Source of the DNA: Reclinomonas americana ATCC 50394
Lineage: Eukaryota; Jakobida; Jakobea; Jakobida
Reading direction: 5' to 3'
Assembly (NCBI GenBank): GCA_048213135.1
Contig: PS015159.1
Location: forward strand, 34,746 to 62,908
DNA length: 28,163 nucleotides
A program made the position numbers and the translations under genes. The notes under the pieces were generated by a model. It was not told where the DNA came from, did no database searches, and saw only the letters and a list, made by a program, of their open reading frames with translations. How positions within the stretch are numbered: position 1 is the first letter of the stretch; every line of letters begins with the position of its first letter. Below are positions 12,201 through 23,300 of this stretch, piece by piece.

Positions 12201-15108
12201 TCATTCGGCATCACTGCGCGGCACTATCACGGTGCCATGAACCCGATCGAGCGTCGCCAGGTGCAACGCGACTGGACCACGGATCGCGTTCGTGTCATGG
12301 TGGCCACCGTGGCCTTTGGGATGGGTATCGACAAGGCCGACGTGCGCTTCGTGTTCCATCACGCCGTACCGAAAAGCCTCGAGGGCTACTACCAGGAGGC
12401 CGGGCGTGCCGGTCGTGACGGCCAGAAGAGTCTGTGCGTGCTGTTCTGGGCGTTTGGCGATCGGGTACGTGCAGTTGTCTTGCGTGTTTCTGCTGTGTGC
12501 ATGTGCATGCTCATTGCCCCCACCCATCACTATCCCAGCAACGCCAAATGAGCATGATCAAGCGCGACGATGGTCCGCGTGAGAATGTGCCGGCCAAACT
12601 CGACGCCCTGCGCAAAATGTGCCTCTACGCACAGAACCAGCTCGATTGTCGACGTGTCCTGCAATTGCAGCACTTTGGCGAAAAGTTCGACCCGCAGCTG
12701 TGCCACGGAACGTGTGACAATTGTCGGCGAAGCATGCCGTTTGTGGAGGAGGACGTGACGTCGGCCGTGCGAGACTTGCTCAGCCTGCTGCAGGAGCACT
12801 TGTCTCGCAACGACCAGTGCACACTACTGCAGCTGCTGGACTCGTTCTCCGGCGTGCGCAAGGCCTCCAAGCGCTTCGCGTACCCCACGTTTCCGGGATA
12901 TGCGTCCTCGAAAAAGTACGCCTATCTCAAGAACAAGGACAAGGTGCGCGCGTTTGGCGAGTTCCTCATTCTCGAGGGCATTTTGGAGGAGAACTACACG
13001 GAGGGCCAGTATTCCATGCTGGTGTACGTGGTGGTGCGTTGCAGTGTGCTGTTTGTTGGGAGAAGGGACGTTAACATGCAGAGCTGAAAAAACATTGTTC
13101 TGTGTGTCATGCAGCGCAATGAGCAAGTGTGCTCAGAGATCATGAGCGGCCGGCGCAAGGTCCTGTTCAAAATCATTGGCGAGGTCAGTGGCGATGCATG
13201 TGTGTCAATTACCCTTTGCGTCTAATCACCGCGATTGGCAGGGAAAGCGCAAGCCGGCAGCCAAGGAAGGAGGTACGCGCTTTCTGTATTCATGGTACGA
13301 TCGTGGCAGCGCGTCTCACATCGTCTCATGCACGCAGGCGACGAGGCCGCAGAGGGTGCAGAGTCGGCCAAGAACAAGAAGACCGCCGCTGCTGGTGCCG
13401 CCGGCGCAGCTGCTCGGCCAGCACGAACGCCACCCAAGCGCCGACTGCCCAAGGGCATTGCCGCCGACGACGATGGCGACGAAGGAGGAGGAGGTATCGA
13501 CACCGTCGACCTCACCAAGGATCGCGATGCATCGTCTGCGGCCGTTCGTCGTGGTGGTGGTGGTGGTGGTGACGACGACGAATCCGATGGCGAGCTGCTG
13601 TGGGAGCCGCCGTCAAAGGCGGCGACGCAGAGTCGATTGAGACGCAAGCTCTCGTCCTCTGGTGCGCTGACGACGACGCCAACGGCGAAGCCGTCCAACA
13701 GTGCGTCGGCGAAACCGAGTCGGCCGGCCGCCACCGCCGCCGCCGCCGCCGCAGCAGCGCCACTCTCCGACGACTCGGACGACGTGGTGCTGCCTCTCAT
13801 CGGTGACTCGTCGGAGGACGAGGTGAGCGAGGGCGAAAAGGAGGTCGCCGAGAAGGTGGACGATGACTCGGAGCACAGCGACGAGGAAGATTTTGTCAGC
13901 AGTGCGCGCAAGAAGGCGCAAATGGCCGCTGCTGCAAGCGCGGCAGCTGCCGCCGCGGCCGGTTTNNNNNNNNNNNNNNNNNNNNNNNNNNNNNNNNNNN
14001 NNNNNNNNNNNNNNNNNNNNNNNNNNNNNNNNNNNNNNNNNNNNNNNNNNNNNNNNNNNNNNNNNNNNNNNNNNNNNNNNNNNNNNNNNNNNNNNNNNNN
14101 NNNNNNNNNNNNNNNNNNNNNNNNNNNNNNNNNNNNNNNNNNNNNNNNNNNNACGACGAACTCACTGGCTGATGGCACGCACAGGTATTGGTCGTCTTCG
14201 CGAGTGTATCCCGTTCGTGAACTACTTCCGACGAAAGATGCACGAGGCCGATCCCAAAAAGTTCCCTGCACCGACACCCGAAGACGCCATCACGGACGAG
14301 GAGCAGATTCGGGAGCTGGAGGAGGAGGCCCGTCTGAAGGCCCCCGAGCCACTCTCCCTTGCCGAGCTGGTCAGGAAAGCAGCGCATCCGAACGGGTCAC
14401 CACCTGCCATGTTGCGTGTTTTTTTTGTTTGTGAAGTCGATGCCTTCCTCCGCAGCTCACAACTGTCTCTTGCCGCTACGTTTGCAGAGGCGGCAGAGGC
14501 TCGCCCGGTGCCATGTTGCGTGTGTGTGTGTTTTTTTTTATGAAGCCGATTCCCCCACAGCTGACAATTGCCTCTTGTCACCACCTTGCAGGGGCAGCAG
14601 AGGCTCGCCCGGTGCCGATGTGACCGTGTACTCGATGAACTCGTCGACAGCGTCCTCGTCGAGTCTCATCACACCGGCGCAGACGGGGAAGCGCACACGC
14701 TCGCCCGACTTTTTCGCCGATTTTGACTCGCCAGACTCGGAGGAGCTTGGTGTGTCGTCGCACACGATGCAACAAACAAATCTCCCGCTGTTGCTCACTG
14801 CGTTACACACAGAGAAAGTGCTGGAGAAGCTGGAGAGTCCCGAAAACCCGCCGCTGTTGAAACGGCGCAAGACGGACTCTGACGAGAAAAAGAAGCGGCT
14901 GCAGCAGCGACGTCTGGGAGGCAGTGACGATGACGAAGACGAGGACGGTGATGATGATGATGATGACGACGACGACGACGATTACAGCAAGCCGCCGAAG
15001 CGGTTGCCGTCAACAGCAGTATCGTCGACACGACCAACGGGGCCGGGAGACGGTGGATCCGTTCGACCCGGGAATCCGTTCGTGCCGGCCTCGGCGCTGC
15101 GCAAGTAA
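9250..15108 (+). CDS. BLM: RecQ DNA helicase, BLM/Sgs1 type (contains an assembly gap)
   Basis: Exons: 9250-9473, 9562-9748, 9809-10266, 10325-10734, 10801-10960, 11023-11141, 11221-11807, 11872-12015, 12090-12464, 12539-13033, 13115-13183, 13242-13272, 13338 into the gap, gap to 14410, 14488-14514, 14592-14749, 14813-15108. The long N-terminus is disordered (Pro, Gln and Gly runs). A helical piece around TRVRLIGELRKLVAVL may match the BLM dimerisation bundle. The helicase core has motif 0 FRPNQLEAINA (about residue 557), Walker A GGGKS (about 584), DEAH (about 686), ALTATAT (about 720) and motif VI QEAGRAGRDG (about 865). The RecQ zinc site follows (C925, C943, C947, C950), then a winged-helix RQC-like region. 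The C-terminus is acidic and low-complexity; I see no HRDC domain. Family role: 3'-5' unwinding in recombination and replication repair. Joining across the gap is assumed. Confidence 0.88.
9531..9553 (+). repeat. (CT)n microsatellite in RecQ intron 1
   Basis: About 11 CT dinucleotides, preceded by a (CA)n run at about 9484-9516, fill the first RecQ intron and double as its polypyrimidine tract before the acceptor at 9561. Confidence 0.9.
13966..14152. other. Assembly gap (187 Ns)
   Basis: A run of unknown bases inside the C-terminal low-complexity region of the RecQ gene. The preceding codons are alanine-rich and GC-rich, a likely reason for the gap. Its true length, and whether an exon or a gene boundary lies inside, cannot be told. 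Confidence 0.99.
14411..14618 (+). repeat. Tandem duplication of an intron-plus-microexon unit (2 x 104 bp)
   Basis: Copy 1 (14411-14514) is a 77-nt intron starting GTTGCGTG plus a 27-nt exon. Copy 2 (14515-14618) is again a 77-nt intron starting GTTGCGTG, followed by the homologous 27 nt that begin the next exon. Both exon copies code for the same motif, GGRGSPGA and GSRGSPGA, with all junctions in phase 2, so the reading frame is kept with or without the microexon. Confidence 0.85.
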
Positions 15109-15174
15109 TGGTGATTTTGTTGCCTGTTATTGTGTTTATGAATTGTGTGTAACATGATGATGATGATGTCTACG

Positions 15175-16047
15175 TCAAAAGAAGAGCACATTAGAGGTGG
15201 AGGAGTGGAGCGCTTTGGCGCCCCATCGACCGCCAATCCACGAGTAGCGGCACACGAGAGCCACCTGAATGGCGGCCAAGCACAGCGAGATCCCGTTCGG
15301 CACCACCACGAACGCGTCCTCAATCACGTACCCGTAGAACGTCCACGCAATGGCGTTGGCGAGACTGGCCACGGCCAGTGCCGACGATATCGAGTCGGCG
15401 TTCTTGGTGCGCACCACGTGTGACTGCCGCGCCTCCAAATCATCAGCATGAAGTACGATGAGAGACAACAGCGCCACGACGAAACGAGCTTGGCCAGTGG
15501 CGAGGCATTCATGGCCACAGAGGAGGCCGCACATATGAATCCCAAGTGCGTGACCGTGTGCATCGGGTTGGCCAGTGTCAAGTAGCCGAGCACGAGTACG
15601 TAGATGAGCAGAGTGCCGGCAATGGAAACCAAAGTCGAGTCCTGCAGCAGTGAGCGACCATCTGAGCAAACGAGTGACTGGCTATGCAAACAAAGGAGAG
15701 TGAGTGGTGGTGACCTTTCGCTCGCTCCCCTGGTGATACATGTACAAGTAGGCGACACCAAGCACCATTCCACAAAAGTTGACAGTGACAATGCTCCAGT
15801 TTGGAATGAGCACGCTGCTCAGTCACAAGCAGTGAGACACTGTGTGAGAGACAGCGTTAGACAGAGAGACAGACCCATACGTCCACCACAGCCAGCACAT
15901 GAGCGACGAGGCCAGCAACACCAGAATCGGTTCTCTGTCAGTTGTGCCCTCGTGCCATCGCGTTCTTAGTGTCCGCAGTGGTGCCAGGAACACACACAGT
16001 GAGAGCACAATGCCCAGAGTGGACAGCGCCGACTCCAGCAGTGACAT
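15175..16047 (-). CDS. SWEET: SWEET-family sugar transporter (MtN3/saliva, SLC50 type)
   Basis: Four exons on the minus strand (16047-15875, 15814-15715, 15641-15486, 15423-15175) join into 225 aa, the normal SWEET size. The first triple-helix bundle starts at residue 1 (LGIVLSLCVFLAPLRTL) and continues with SSLMCWLWWTYGVLIPNW and FCGMVLGVAYLYMYHQ. The second bundle has ASPLAKLSHVVRTKNADSI, then NAIAWTFYGYVIEDAFVVVPNG and a final helix. The repeated 'ASPL...VVRTK' and 'W..YG...D....PN' motifs are typical of the family, which moves mono- or disaccharides down gradients across the plasma or endomembranes. Donors are GTCTGT, GTCACC and GTTTCG. The gene converges on RecQ (66 bp between stops). 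The substrate cannot be told. Confidence 0.93.
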
Positions 16048-16234
16048 GTGACGAAGACGAGGACGCGACGTTGGAGTTGTCTCTCTTTCTTTCTTTCTCT
16101 GGCGACTCGTCTCGCTGCGAGCGATGGAGGCGAGTGTGAGAGACGCTCTCTTGTGCAACACTGAGCGAAGGAGGGAGAACGCCAGCACAGTGAAGGCACG
16201 CAGTTGCGTCCTGCATCGTCCTTCCATCTCAATC
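16048..16234. promoter_or_regulatory. Divergent intergenic region between SWEET and ELP6
   Basis: These 187 bp lie between the SWEET start codon and the first plausible ELP6 start codon and must hold both 5' UTRs and promoters. A CTTTCTTTCTTTCTCT tract is visible on the + strand at about 16083-16099. I see no clear TATA box. Confidence 0.4.
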
Positions 16235-17261
16235 ATGCAGCGCGGGTGGTGCGAGTACGGCGACCGCGCGTGTCGCTGGGAGGAGCTACTGGAGAGAAGA
16301 GTCGTGCCGGGTGCTGGCCTCACTGTTGCGCTCCTCTCTCTATCTCTCTCTCTCTCTCCTTCAGTCACTCATGACACTCTCTCAGAGCATTCTCGACAGC
16401 GTGGCCGCCGACGGTTCCTTCTGCACGGCCGAGTTCCTTCGTTGCGCGACCGCCAACGCAGTGCCTTGCCGCATTCTCTCCACCGAGCACACGTGGCTGC
16501 ACCAGAGCACAGTCGCGCGCAAGATTGGTGGCGGACTGCGCTTGGGCGCCGGCGCTGCTGCTCCCCTCGCCTTTGTCGATGTGCTGGAGGAGACTGGTGC
16601 GAGTGGAGGCACGCTGGCACTCAAGTCGCCACTGACAGTGGAGGTCGGAGAGGCTGTGACGGCGCCTCCTCCTGTGACGCACTATCCGCTCGCGGAGGGG
16701 GGAGGAGGCGGTGCGCGTGGACTGGTGGAGCTCATGGTGTCGCCTGTGGCGGGTGTCACTCCGCAGCTGCTCATTGTGGACTGTTTGAACACGCTGGCGC
16801 TGTTTTGGGGAGCGACAGAGGCGCTGCAGGTGGTGCACTACCTGCGCGTGTTTGCAGAGGAGGTGAGAGCGCGGGGAAGGAGACGGTGCGGTGCGGTGGG
16901 AGTGCTTGCGGCTCACATTTTGGAGCTCGTGCAGCACGGTGCTCGTCTGATTGTTCGGGCTCACGCGGATGAGGACGACGCGGAGGCGAAGCTGCTGGCG
17001 GCGTCGCTGAGACACTGGAGTCGCACAGTGCTCACAGTGCACGGACTGGAGACTGGGATCAGCAAGGACGTGCACGGACAGGTGCGAAACAACAAGCAAA
17101 CAAGGAACATTCGTCTCCCAATGCTCACTGCTCCCCCCCCCGTGCGCCAGATCACCATCGAAGAAGAGGACGAGGATCGGCGCAGTGCGTCGCTCACTCT
17201 GCACTTCAAGTGCCTCGAGCATGGAGTGAGCTGCTTCCCACCAGGCACACTCTCAAGTTGA
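16235..17261 (+). CDS. ELP6: Elongator complex protein 6 (ELP6)
   Basis: Main exons are 16365-17081 and 17151-17261. A short first exon 16235-16303 is in phase and gives about 298 aa; starting instead at ATG 16371 gives 273 aa (human ELP6 has 266). Matches to ELP6 are DSVAADGSFCTAEFL near the N-terminus, LLIVDCLNTLALFWG in the middle, ADEDDAEAKLL, and the hallmark GLETGISKDVHGQ just before the last intron, followed by ITIEEEDED and a closing beta segment (HGVSCFPPG). ELP6 is a RecA-like subunit without a working Walker A that forms the hetero-hexameric ELP4/5/6 ring of Elongator, needed for wobble-uridine tRNA modification. A Gly-rich loop (about residues 120-125) is an insertion. The FOCAD ATG follows only 54 bp after the stop. 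Confidence 0.85.
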
Positions 17262-17315
17262 CATTGAATGAAAGAAGTCCTGTTGTCGCACATTCTCTTC
17301 TTTCAGCGTCCTTCG

Positions 17316-20300
17316 ATGAGCAGCGAGGTTGTGCGCTGGTGTCGCAGTCTGCTCACTCGTGCCAACACTGCCTCGCGCAGTGAGATAAGTTCCGTGTCAC
17401 TCGCTCTCTTACACATCACACAGTGATACTCATGCTCTCCGAGAACAGACGGATGGATAACCGACTTGCGCAAGCGGTTTGCACGCGCAGAGACCAGCTC
17501 GGTGCAGCACGCCATTCTCGACACTCTGTGGAAACTCTCCCCGAATGCACGCGATGTGCTGACAAGTGCGTCGCACTCTCTCACTTGCACTTTCACATGC
17601 ATGCATCAATCAGAATGACACTGCACCTCGCACCAGTGCTCATTGAGAACGCGGGTGGCATTCATCGACGACTGTTGGGCGACATTGTGCGACACATCTT
17701 CACAATGCCGGATAGTGGGCGTGCCGATGTGCATGTGCTCTTGCGCGATCTGTGGACGTCGCGGCCGGAGATTCGAGTTGACTTGTTGCAGGCGTGCTTT
17801 GCGGTTCTCCACGGCATTCGTGATGGTGTGCTCCGTGTTTAGAATAGTGCAGGTGCTCCTTCTCCTGCTCCTGCTGCTAACGTGACGCCCGTCGTGCAGA
17901 GGCGCATGCGCAGAGTGTGCTGGCGCTGGCGAGTGAGGTGTTTCTGCCGTGCATGGTGTTTGTCGGCGAGAATGTGTCGGCCGACGCGGCCACTGCCAGT
18001 GCAACGGCAGTGGTGCGCGGCGAGTTCTGGGCGCAAGCACGAGAGTTGATGTTGCGCGCAGACTCCTCGCCGGCAGCGCTGACGGCGCTGAGTCGTCTCC
18101 TGCAACGCGCATTCTCGCCGTTTGTGTCAGTGCGTCGTGCCGTGTCCGTACCGTTGTGTTCTTTCCCCTTGTTGCCTGACGCGCGGCACTCTTCTGCGTA
18201 GTCGATCCGCTTGTCGCCCGTGTTGCGTGGGGAGTGGCCGACGGTGGCAGCAGAGAGCCTGCATGATGCGGCGTTCCGCGCCCTGTCGCACAGTCGGCAC
18301 GCTTCGCCGCTGCTTGTGCAAGCTGTGCTGCAGCGCATCGTGACGGCGGTGCGAGTTGCGGAGAACGGAGCGGCACGCGAGGCAGTGGAGGTGGAGAACC
18401 ACGTCCACCACTTGCGAGAGGTTTGGCACTCCGTTGCCTGAAGGTGGATTCGAGCGCACTGATGTCGCTCTGTGTGTAGCTCTTGGCGCACAGCACGACA
18501 TGGCGCACCTGCCACGTCACGTTGTGTGCTCTGCTCGTGCACCTGCCGTACCTGGTGTTGCTCAGTGGCGGGGAGGACTCGGATCTGTGGCCGCCACTGC
18601 TTGACTTGTATGGCGTTGTGTTGCGGCATGCGGTGGACGTGCGCTCGGCCGTGGCGACTGCAGCTTTGGCCTGTGGCGAGCTGGCGCTGGTGTATGCGGC
18701 GTCGGCAGCGCAGCAGCTGTTGAGCGCAGACACGGCGGCGGCGGTGACCACGCGATGTGCGGAGATGTTGCAGATTGCCCGAAAGTCAATTGCAGCCGAG
18801 GAGTCCTCTGTCGACGGCGAGCAGTCGTCTCCGCCGTCTGTCGATGGCGACTTGCTTCCCGTGTTGCAGCCGCTGACGCATCTAGTTGTGTACACGCTGG
18901 CCCCGCTGTTTTCCCCGACTGCGGAGGAGGCGGTGGTGACCGACACTGTCGCCACGCTGTTGCGTGCGTTGGTGACACACGAGACGACCAATTCTGGCGT
19001 TCAGCGACAGGTTTGCGCCTCTGTTGAACTGCCCGCCATGCGCCACATCCTGCTAACACATGTGTTTTATGTGCAGGGCAAGATTGCCGAGCGCGGCCTC
19101 ATTCTGAGTGCACTCACCAGCCACCCACGCAATGCACGAGTTCGACTGCTGGCAGCACGGGCGTTGGTTGACTTTCACCAGCAGTGGGTGGCGCAGGTAC
19201 ATGTCGAAAGCAGACAGTGGTTTTTATTGGGTGACGCTGACAGTGCGTGCAATCAATGTCGCTGTAGCACGTACGCGGACAATGGATCGACTGGATGATG
19301 CCGCTGCTCGTCTCGCTGTTGTCGTTTATCAGCAGCGACACAGCAAGCACCACGGCCGAGGATGCGCAGAGTGTGCTTGAGCTGGTGTATGCGTTGCCGA
19401 GTATGCACCCGAGCAACTTCCACGTGCAGGCGCGCGAGACGGAGAAGCACACAGTGTTCGTTTGCGCTGCTGCCGCACGACCTGCCAGTGTTGTCGTGTG
19501 AGGCTGAACAGTACTGCATGACGTGTGTACAGGGCTGCCGTGTTGCGCGTCATCAATGCATTGTTGAAGGCCGAGGGAATGCGGGCCGTCGGACTGCGTG
19601 CGTACTGCCGACTGGCCATTGCAAATCCGCCTTATCTCGGTCGGTTGAACAGCGCAGTGACCAGCGCGTGGGATGGTTCGACTCTTGTTGCCTAATCTCT
19701 CTCACTTTCTGCTTTCTTACTCATCGCACGACTCACATTCTCAACAGAGGCCGGAAGCAGCAACGAAGACCTGCGTGTGGCCGTCTGCATGTGCATGACC
19801 GATGTGGTGCGCAGTCCCGCCGTGTCGGACTCTGCCTCGCAGGACTACGTGCCGTTGCTGTCGCGTGTTGTTTCCTGGGCCTGCGCGGCAGTGACGGACG
19901 ACGCCGACAGCATTGCGGAGCGTGGTGTGTAACTCTGTGGACGGCGATCGCGACTCACTTGTTGCATGCATCTCACTGTCTCGCTGTCGCACAGGAGCGG
20001 TGTGGGATGGCGCCGAGTCGTCGCTGCAATCCAGTGAGCGCATTTTGCGTGCGGCACTCAACTGCTTCCGCGCGTTCCTCGAGGTGGGCGTGCTCGATTA
20101 TGCCTCGGCGTGGGCCGCCATGCGAGGGCCTGTGCTGGAGTTGCGCGCGCGCACACGCACATCGCATTCTCTTTTTGGGTTCTCGCTGCTCACTCCGCCA
20201 CACGTTTCAGAGTGTGTACATTCAGCTCGCCAGTGGCACAGGCAACATGCGCGGTGTTGGCGCTGGCACTGTTGACTGAGGGCGCTGACGACGACGATGA

Positions 20301-23300
20301 TGGCGATGATGACGATATGGGTCCTGGACGGAACAAGCCACTGAAGCACCCGGGCGATGGTGATGACGGCGACGAGGATGACGAGGAGCAAGAGGAGGGG
20401 GCAAAGAGAGGCGGCGACGGTGACGAGGACGAGGAGGAACCCGTGTCACACATTTTCGAGGCGATCGACTCTGCATGGCAAATCGCCGGCGACCCGTCAC
20501 CTGTGTTGCGTGCGCACGAGTGAGTGCACATATTGCGTGCCTTGTCAGTACTTACCGGGAGTGCGTATGCAGAGTGCGGCAGACGGCCTACAGCACCCTT
20601 CTGGCCTTTGGTGTGGATCGCCTGATTGCACGCCAGCGGGCCACCATGCGCCTCGACGATGAGCCACCGGCTGTCGACCCAGACGCAGCGCCGCCGACAG
20701 CATCTGCACCGCGCGGCGGTGGCAGTGGCAGTGGTAGTGCTGCTACCAATGCTGAGGATGCTGAAAAGCAGGCACAGGAAGCCTGTTGCGTTGAGGGAGG
20801 AGGAGTGCTTTGGGGGGCCGGATGCTTGTTGCTCACTGGTGATGCACAGTGGACATTTTCGAGGAGAAGCGACGCAATCAAGTGGCGTATGCAGCCTTGT
20901 GTACCGAACAGCTGAAGCCGATTTTTGATTTCGAGGTGTGTGCAAGTGCTGTTGTTGGTATACTACCATCATTCACATGTCGCGTTGTGACGTATGGCTG
21001 TCATGCAGTCGGAGCGCATGGATGCTGGCGACGGCAGCATGTCGTGCTTTGAGCAGACGCAGCGTCTGCTTGCAGAGTTTTTGTCGCAGGAGCTCGCCGA
21101 CATGTGGCAATCCAAGGATCACGGAACACTGCGCAGCGGCGGTGCGCAGGCGTCGCGTGGAGGCCGGCGAAAAGGTGTCGAGAGCAGCAAAGGTCAGCAG
21201 CCGCTGGACGCGGTGGTGCGCGCACTGTCGGCGGCAGAGGATGCTGTGGACGTGTACATGCAGCCGCAAAGTGGTGGTGCATCGAGTGGTGGACTTGCGG
21301 TACTCTTTGCGTACGCCGCCGAGTTTCGCGCAAACATGGCCGAGGCAAATGCGGCCTCGATCACGGTATGTGTGTTTTTGTTGTGGGTTCTGGTGCAATG
21401 GGAATGCAGAGCTCAGTCTGTGGCAGTGGAACACAAGCAGCCTGGACCACTTGTTCGCGACTCTGCTGGCCGACGTCGCTGTGGCATCGGTGGCGCTTTC
21501 CGACTGGACGCTTCAGCTGTACGCCGCTCCGGCGTGGAATACCTTTGTTCGTGAGGTACGTGTAGACGTTCTTTCGATCTCTTCCTTTGTTGTTGCATCG
21601 TAACCATGGTCGCGCAGTACTGTCGCCTGCGAGTGCGCGTGCACATGCGTGACGGCGGACTGGGTGAGTCGGCAGCGTGGATTGATGCGGCGGCGGCGGT
21701 GCATCGCATTGGCGTGGACGTGCACGCAAGTGGGGAGATGAATGCCTCGAATGGACTGCTGGCAGTCGGCAGCTTGTTCCTGGCTGTGCCGGCCATGAGC
21801 GGCGTCGACTTGCGCTCGGTGCGACGCTCGCTCATGGCACTGGCGCCGCAAGTGACCGGCGAAGCATCGGTGCACTCACTGTGCTTGGCGCTGGCCTTGG
21901 CGGCTGATACGGGCGATGCGCGTGAGGTATTGCAGTCCTCGCAGTTATTCGCAGCGGTCCGCGCTGACAGTGGTGGTGGCAGGTGGAAGACATTGTGCAC
22001 GTGTTGGAGAGCCGCATGGAGCAAGCGTTTGGAGCGGGTCTCGGACTCGGCCTGATTGCGCACGCCGTGGCCAGCGGCCGCAGTGGTTTGTGTGCCTGCT
22101 TGCGAGTGCGACACACGGCGATGAACTCAATTCACACGTGTGTGCTCCGTCAGCCAACTTTGGTGCTCAACTCGGTGACCAGCGAGCGCGTGCTGCGCTG
22201 GCGACAGACATTTTCGAGAGGCTGCAGAGGCACGCCAGCCAGCTGCGCGGTTCAGGTGCGATGCACACCTTTGTGGTGTAACGACCCTTGCCCGCCTCAC
22301 GTCCTCGTGTGTGTTGGGTACAGCTCTGCAAGCTCGCGACCACCTGGCCTCCTCACTCGCGCCACTCGGAGCACACTTGGGCACCGCATTTGCCAGCTTG
22401 GCGCAGCCAGCAGCCAAGCAAGAAGCTCTTCTGAAAGTACTGACGCAGGCGGCGGTATCGGTTTCCGAGTCACGTGCGTGCTCCTCCTGCCCGGCTGGCT
22501 GAGCCTTCTTCGTGCTGACTCTTTTTTTGCTATGTGCAGTGAATGGACCGCCCATGTCGGCGCAGATGGTTGATGCCGCGGCCGCAGTGCTGCTATCCAC
22601 CGCCCTTGTGCTGTACAATATGCACAGCAAGGCAGCCTCGGCCGTGAAGCAGACTGGACCATTGGCCAAGCTGTTTCGTATGGAGTGAGACACTCATTTG
22701 CCATTTCGTAGTCGCGTCTCACAATGATGTTTCAGGCTGTGGCTGGTGTGCACGCGTGACGGATGGACCGTGGATACGTCGCCGGTACTGCAGGCTGCGC
22801 TGGTCGGATCGGCGTTGGTCTTGCGCGTTGGCTTGCGTGATCGGTACATGGTTGTGTGTTGCGTCGTGATTTGTTGGCAGCTGCGATTGACTGGTTTCTT
22901 TGCTGTAGCATCCTGCTGGAGGGTGTGCCGACAGCGGCTCAGTTTGTCGACCATGTGATGCACCTGGCCTCTACCACTCCACTTGCCAAGATTCGACTGG
23001 GCTCTCTGCTGGCGTGCGTCACCCATTTCTACATGACTGTCCTGTTGTCTCCAACTCACCCACCGTCGACGTTGCAGATGCCTCACTGTGTGCGATGGCG
23101 AGCTGTTGTCACCCGAGTTCCACTTGGATCACGTGACGCCTCCACCACCGTCAGTGGCACGCAGCGAGGCCACACTGTGGCAGAACCGGCAGTTTGGCAC
23201 GGTGCGGCTGCACTTTTCATGATGCGACCCTTCTGCCCTGCTCTCACAAATTGCCACCTGCAGTTGCTGGAGAGAGCAGTCGCCTGCGTCGGTCGCGCCA

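Noticed and set aside
10272-12551. One continuous 759-codon + frame through RecQ
   Set aside because: It reads through introns at 10961-11022, 11142-11220 and 11808-11871, among others. Splicing there restores the conserved helicase sequence, so the unspliced frame is not the real protein.
13222-14277. A 351-codon minus-strand frame spanning the N gap
   Set aside because: It is antisense to the low-complexity RecQ C-terminus; its Ser/Ala runs mirror GC-rich triplets on the other strand and the Ns inflate its length.
20505-20572. GTGAGT donor at 20520 as the end of FOCAD exon 12
   Set aside because: It is in phase and cannot be fully excluded, but the GTTGCG donor at 20505 gives a more compact HEAT-like joint (DPSPVVRQTAYSTL), so I preferred it.
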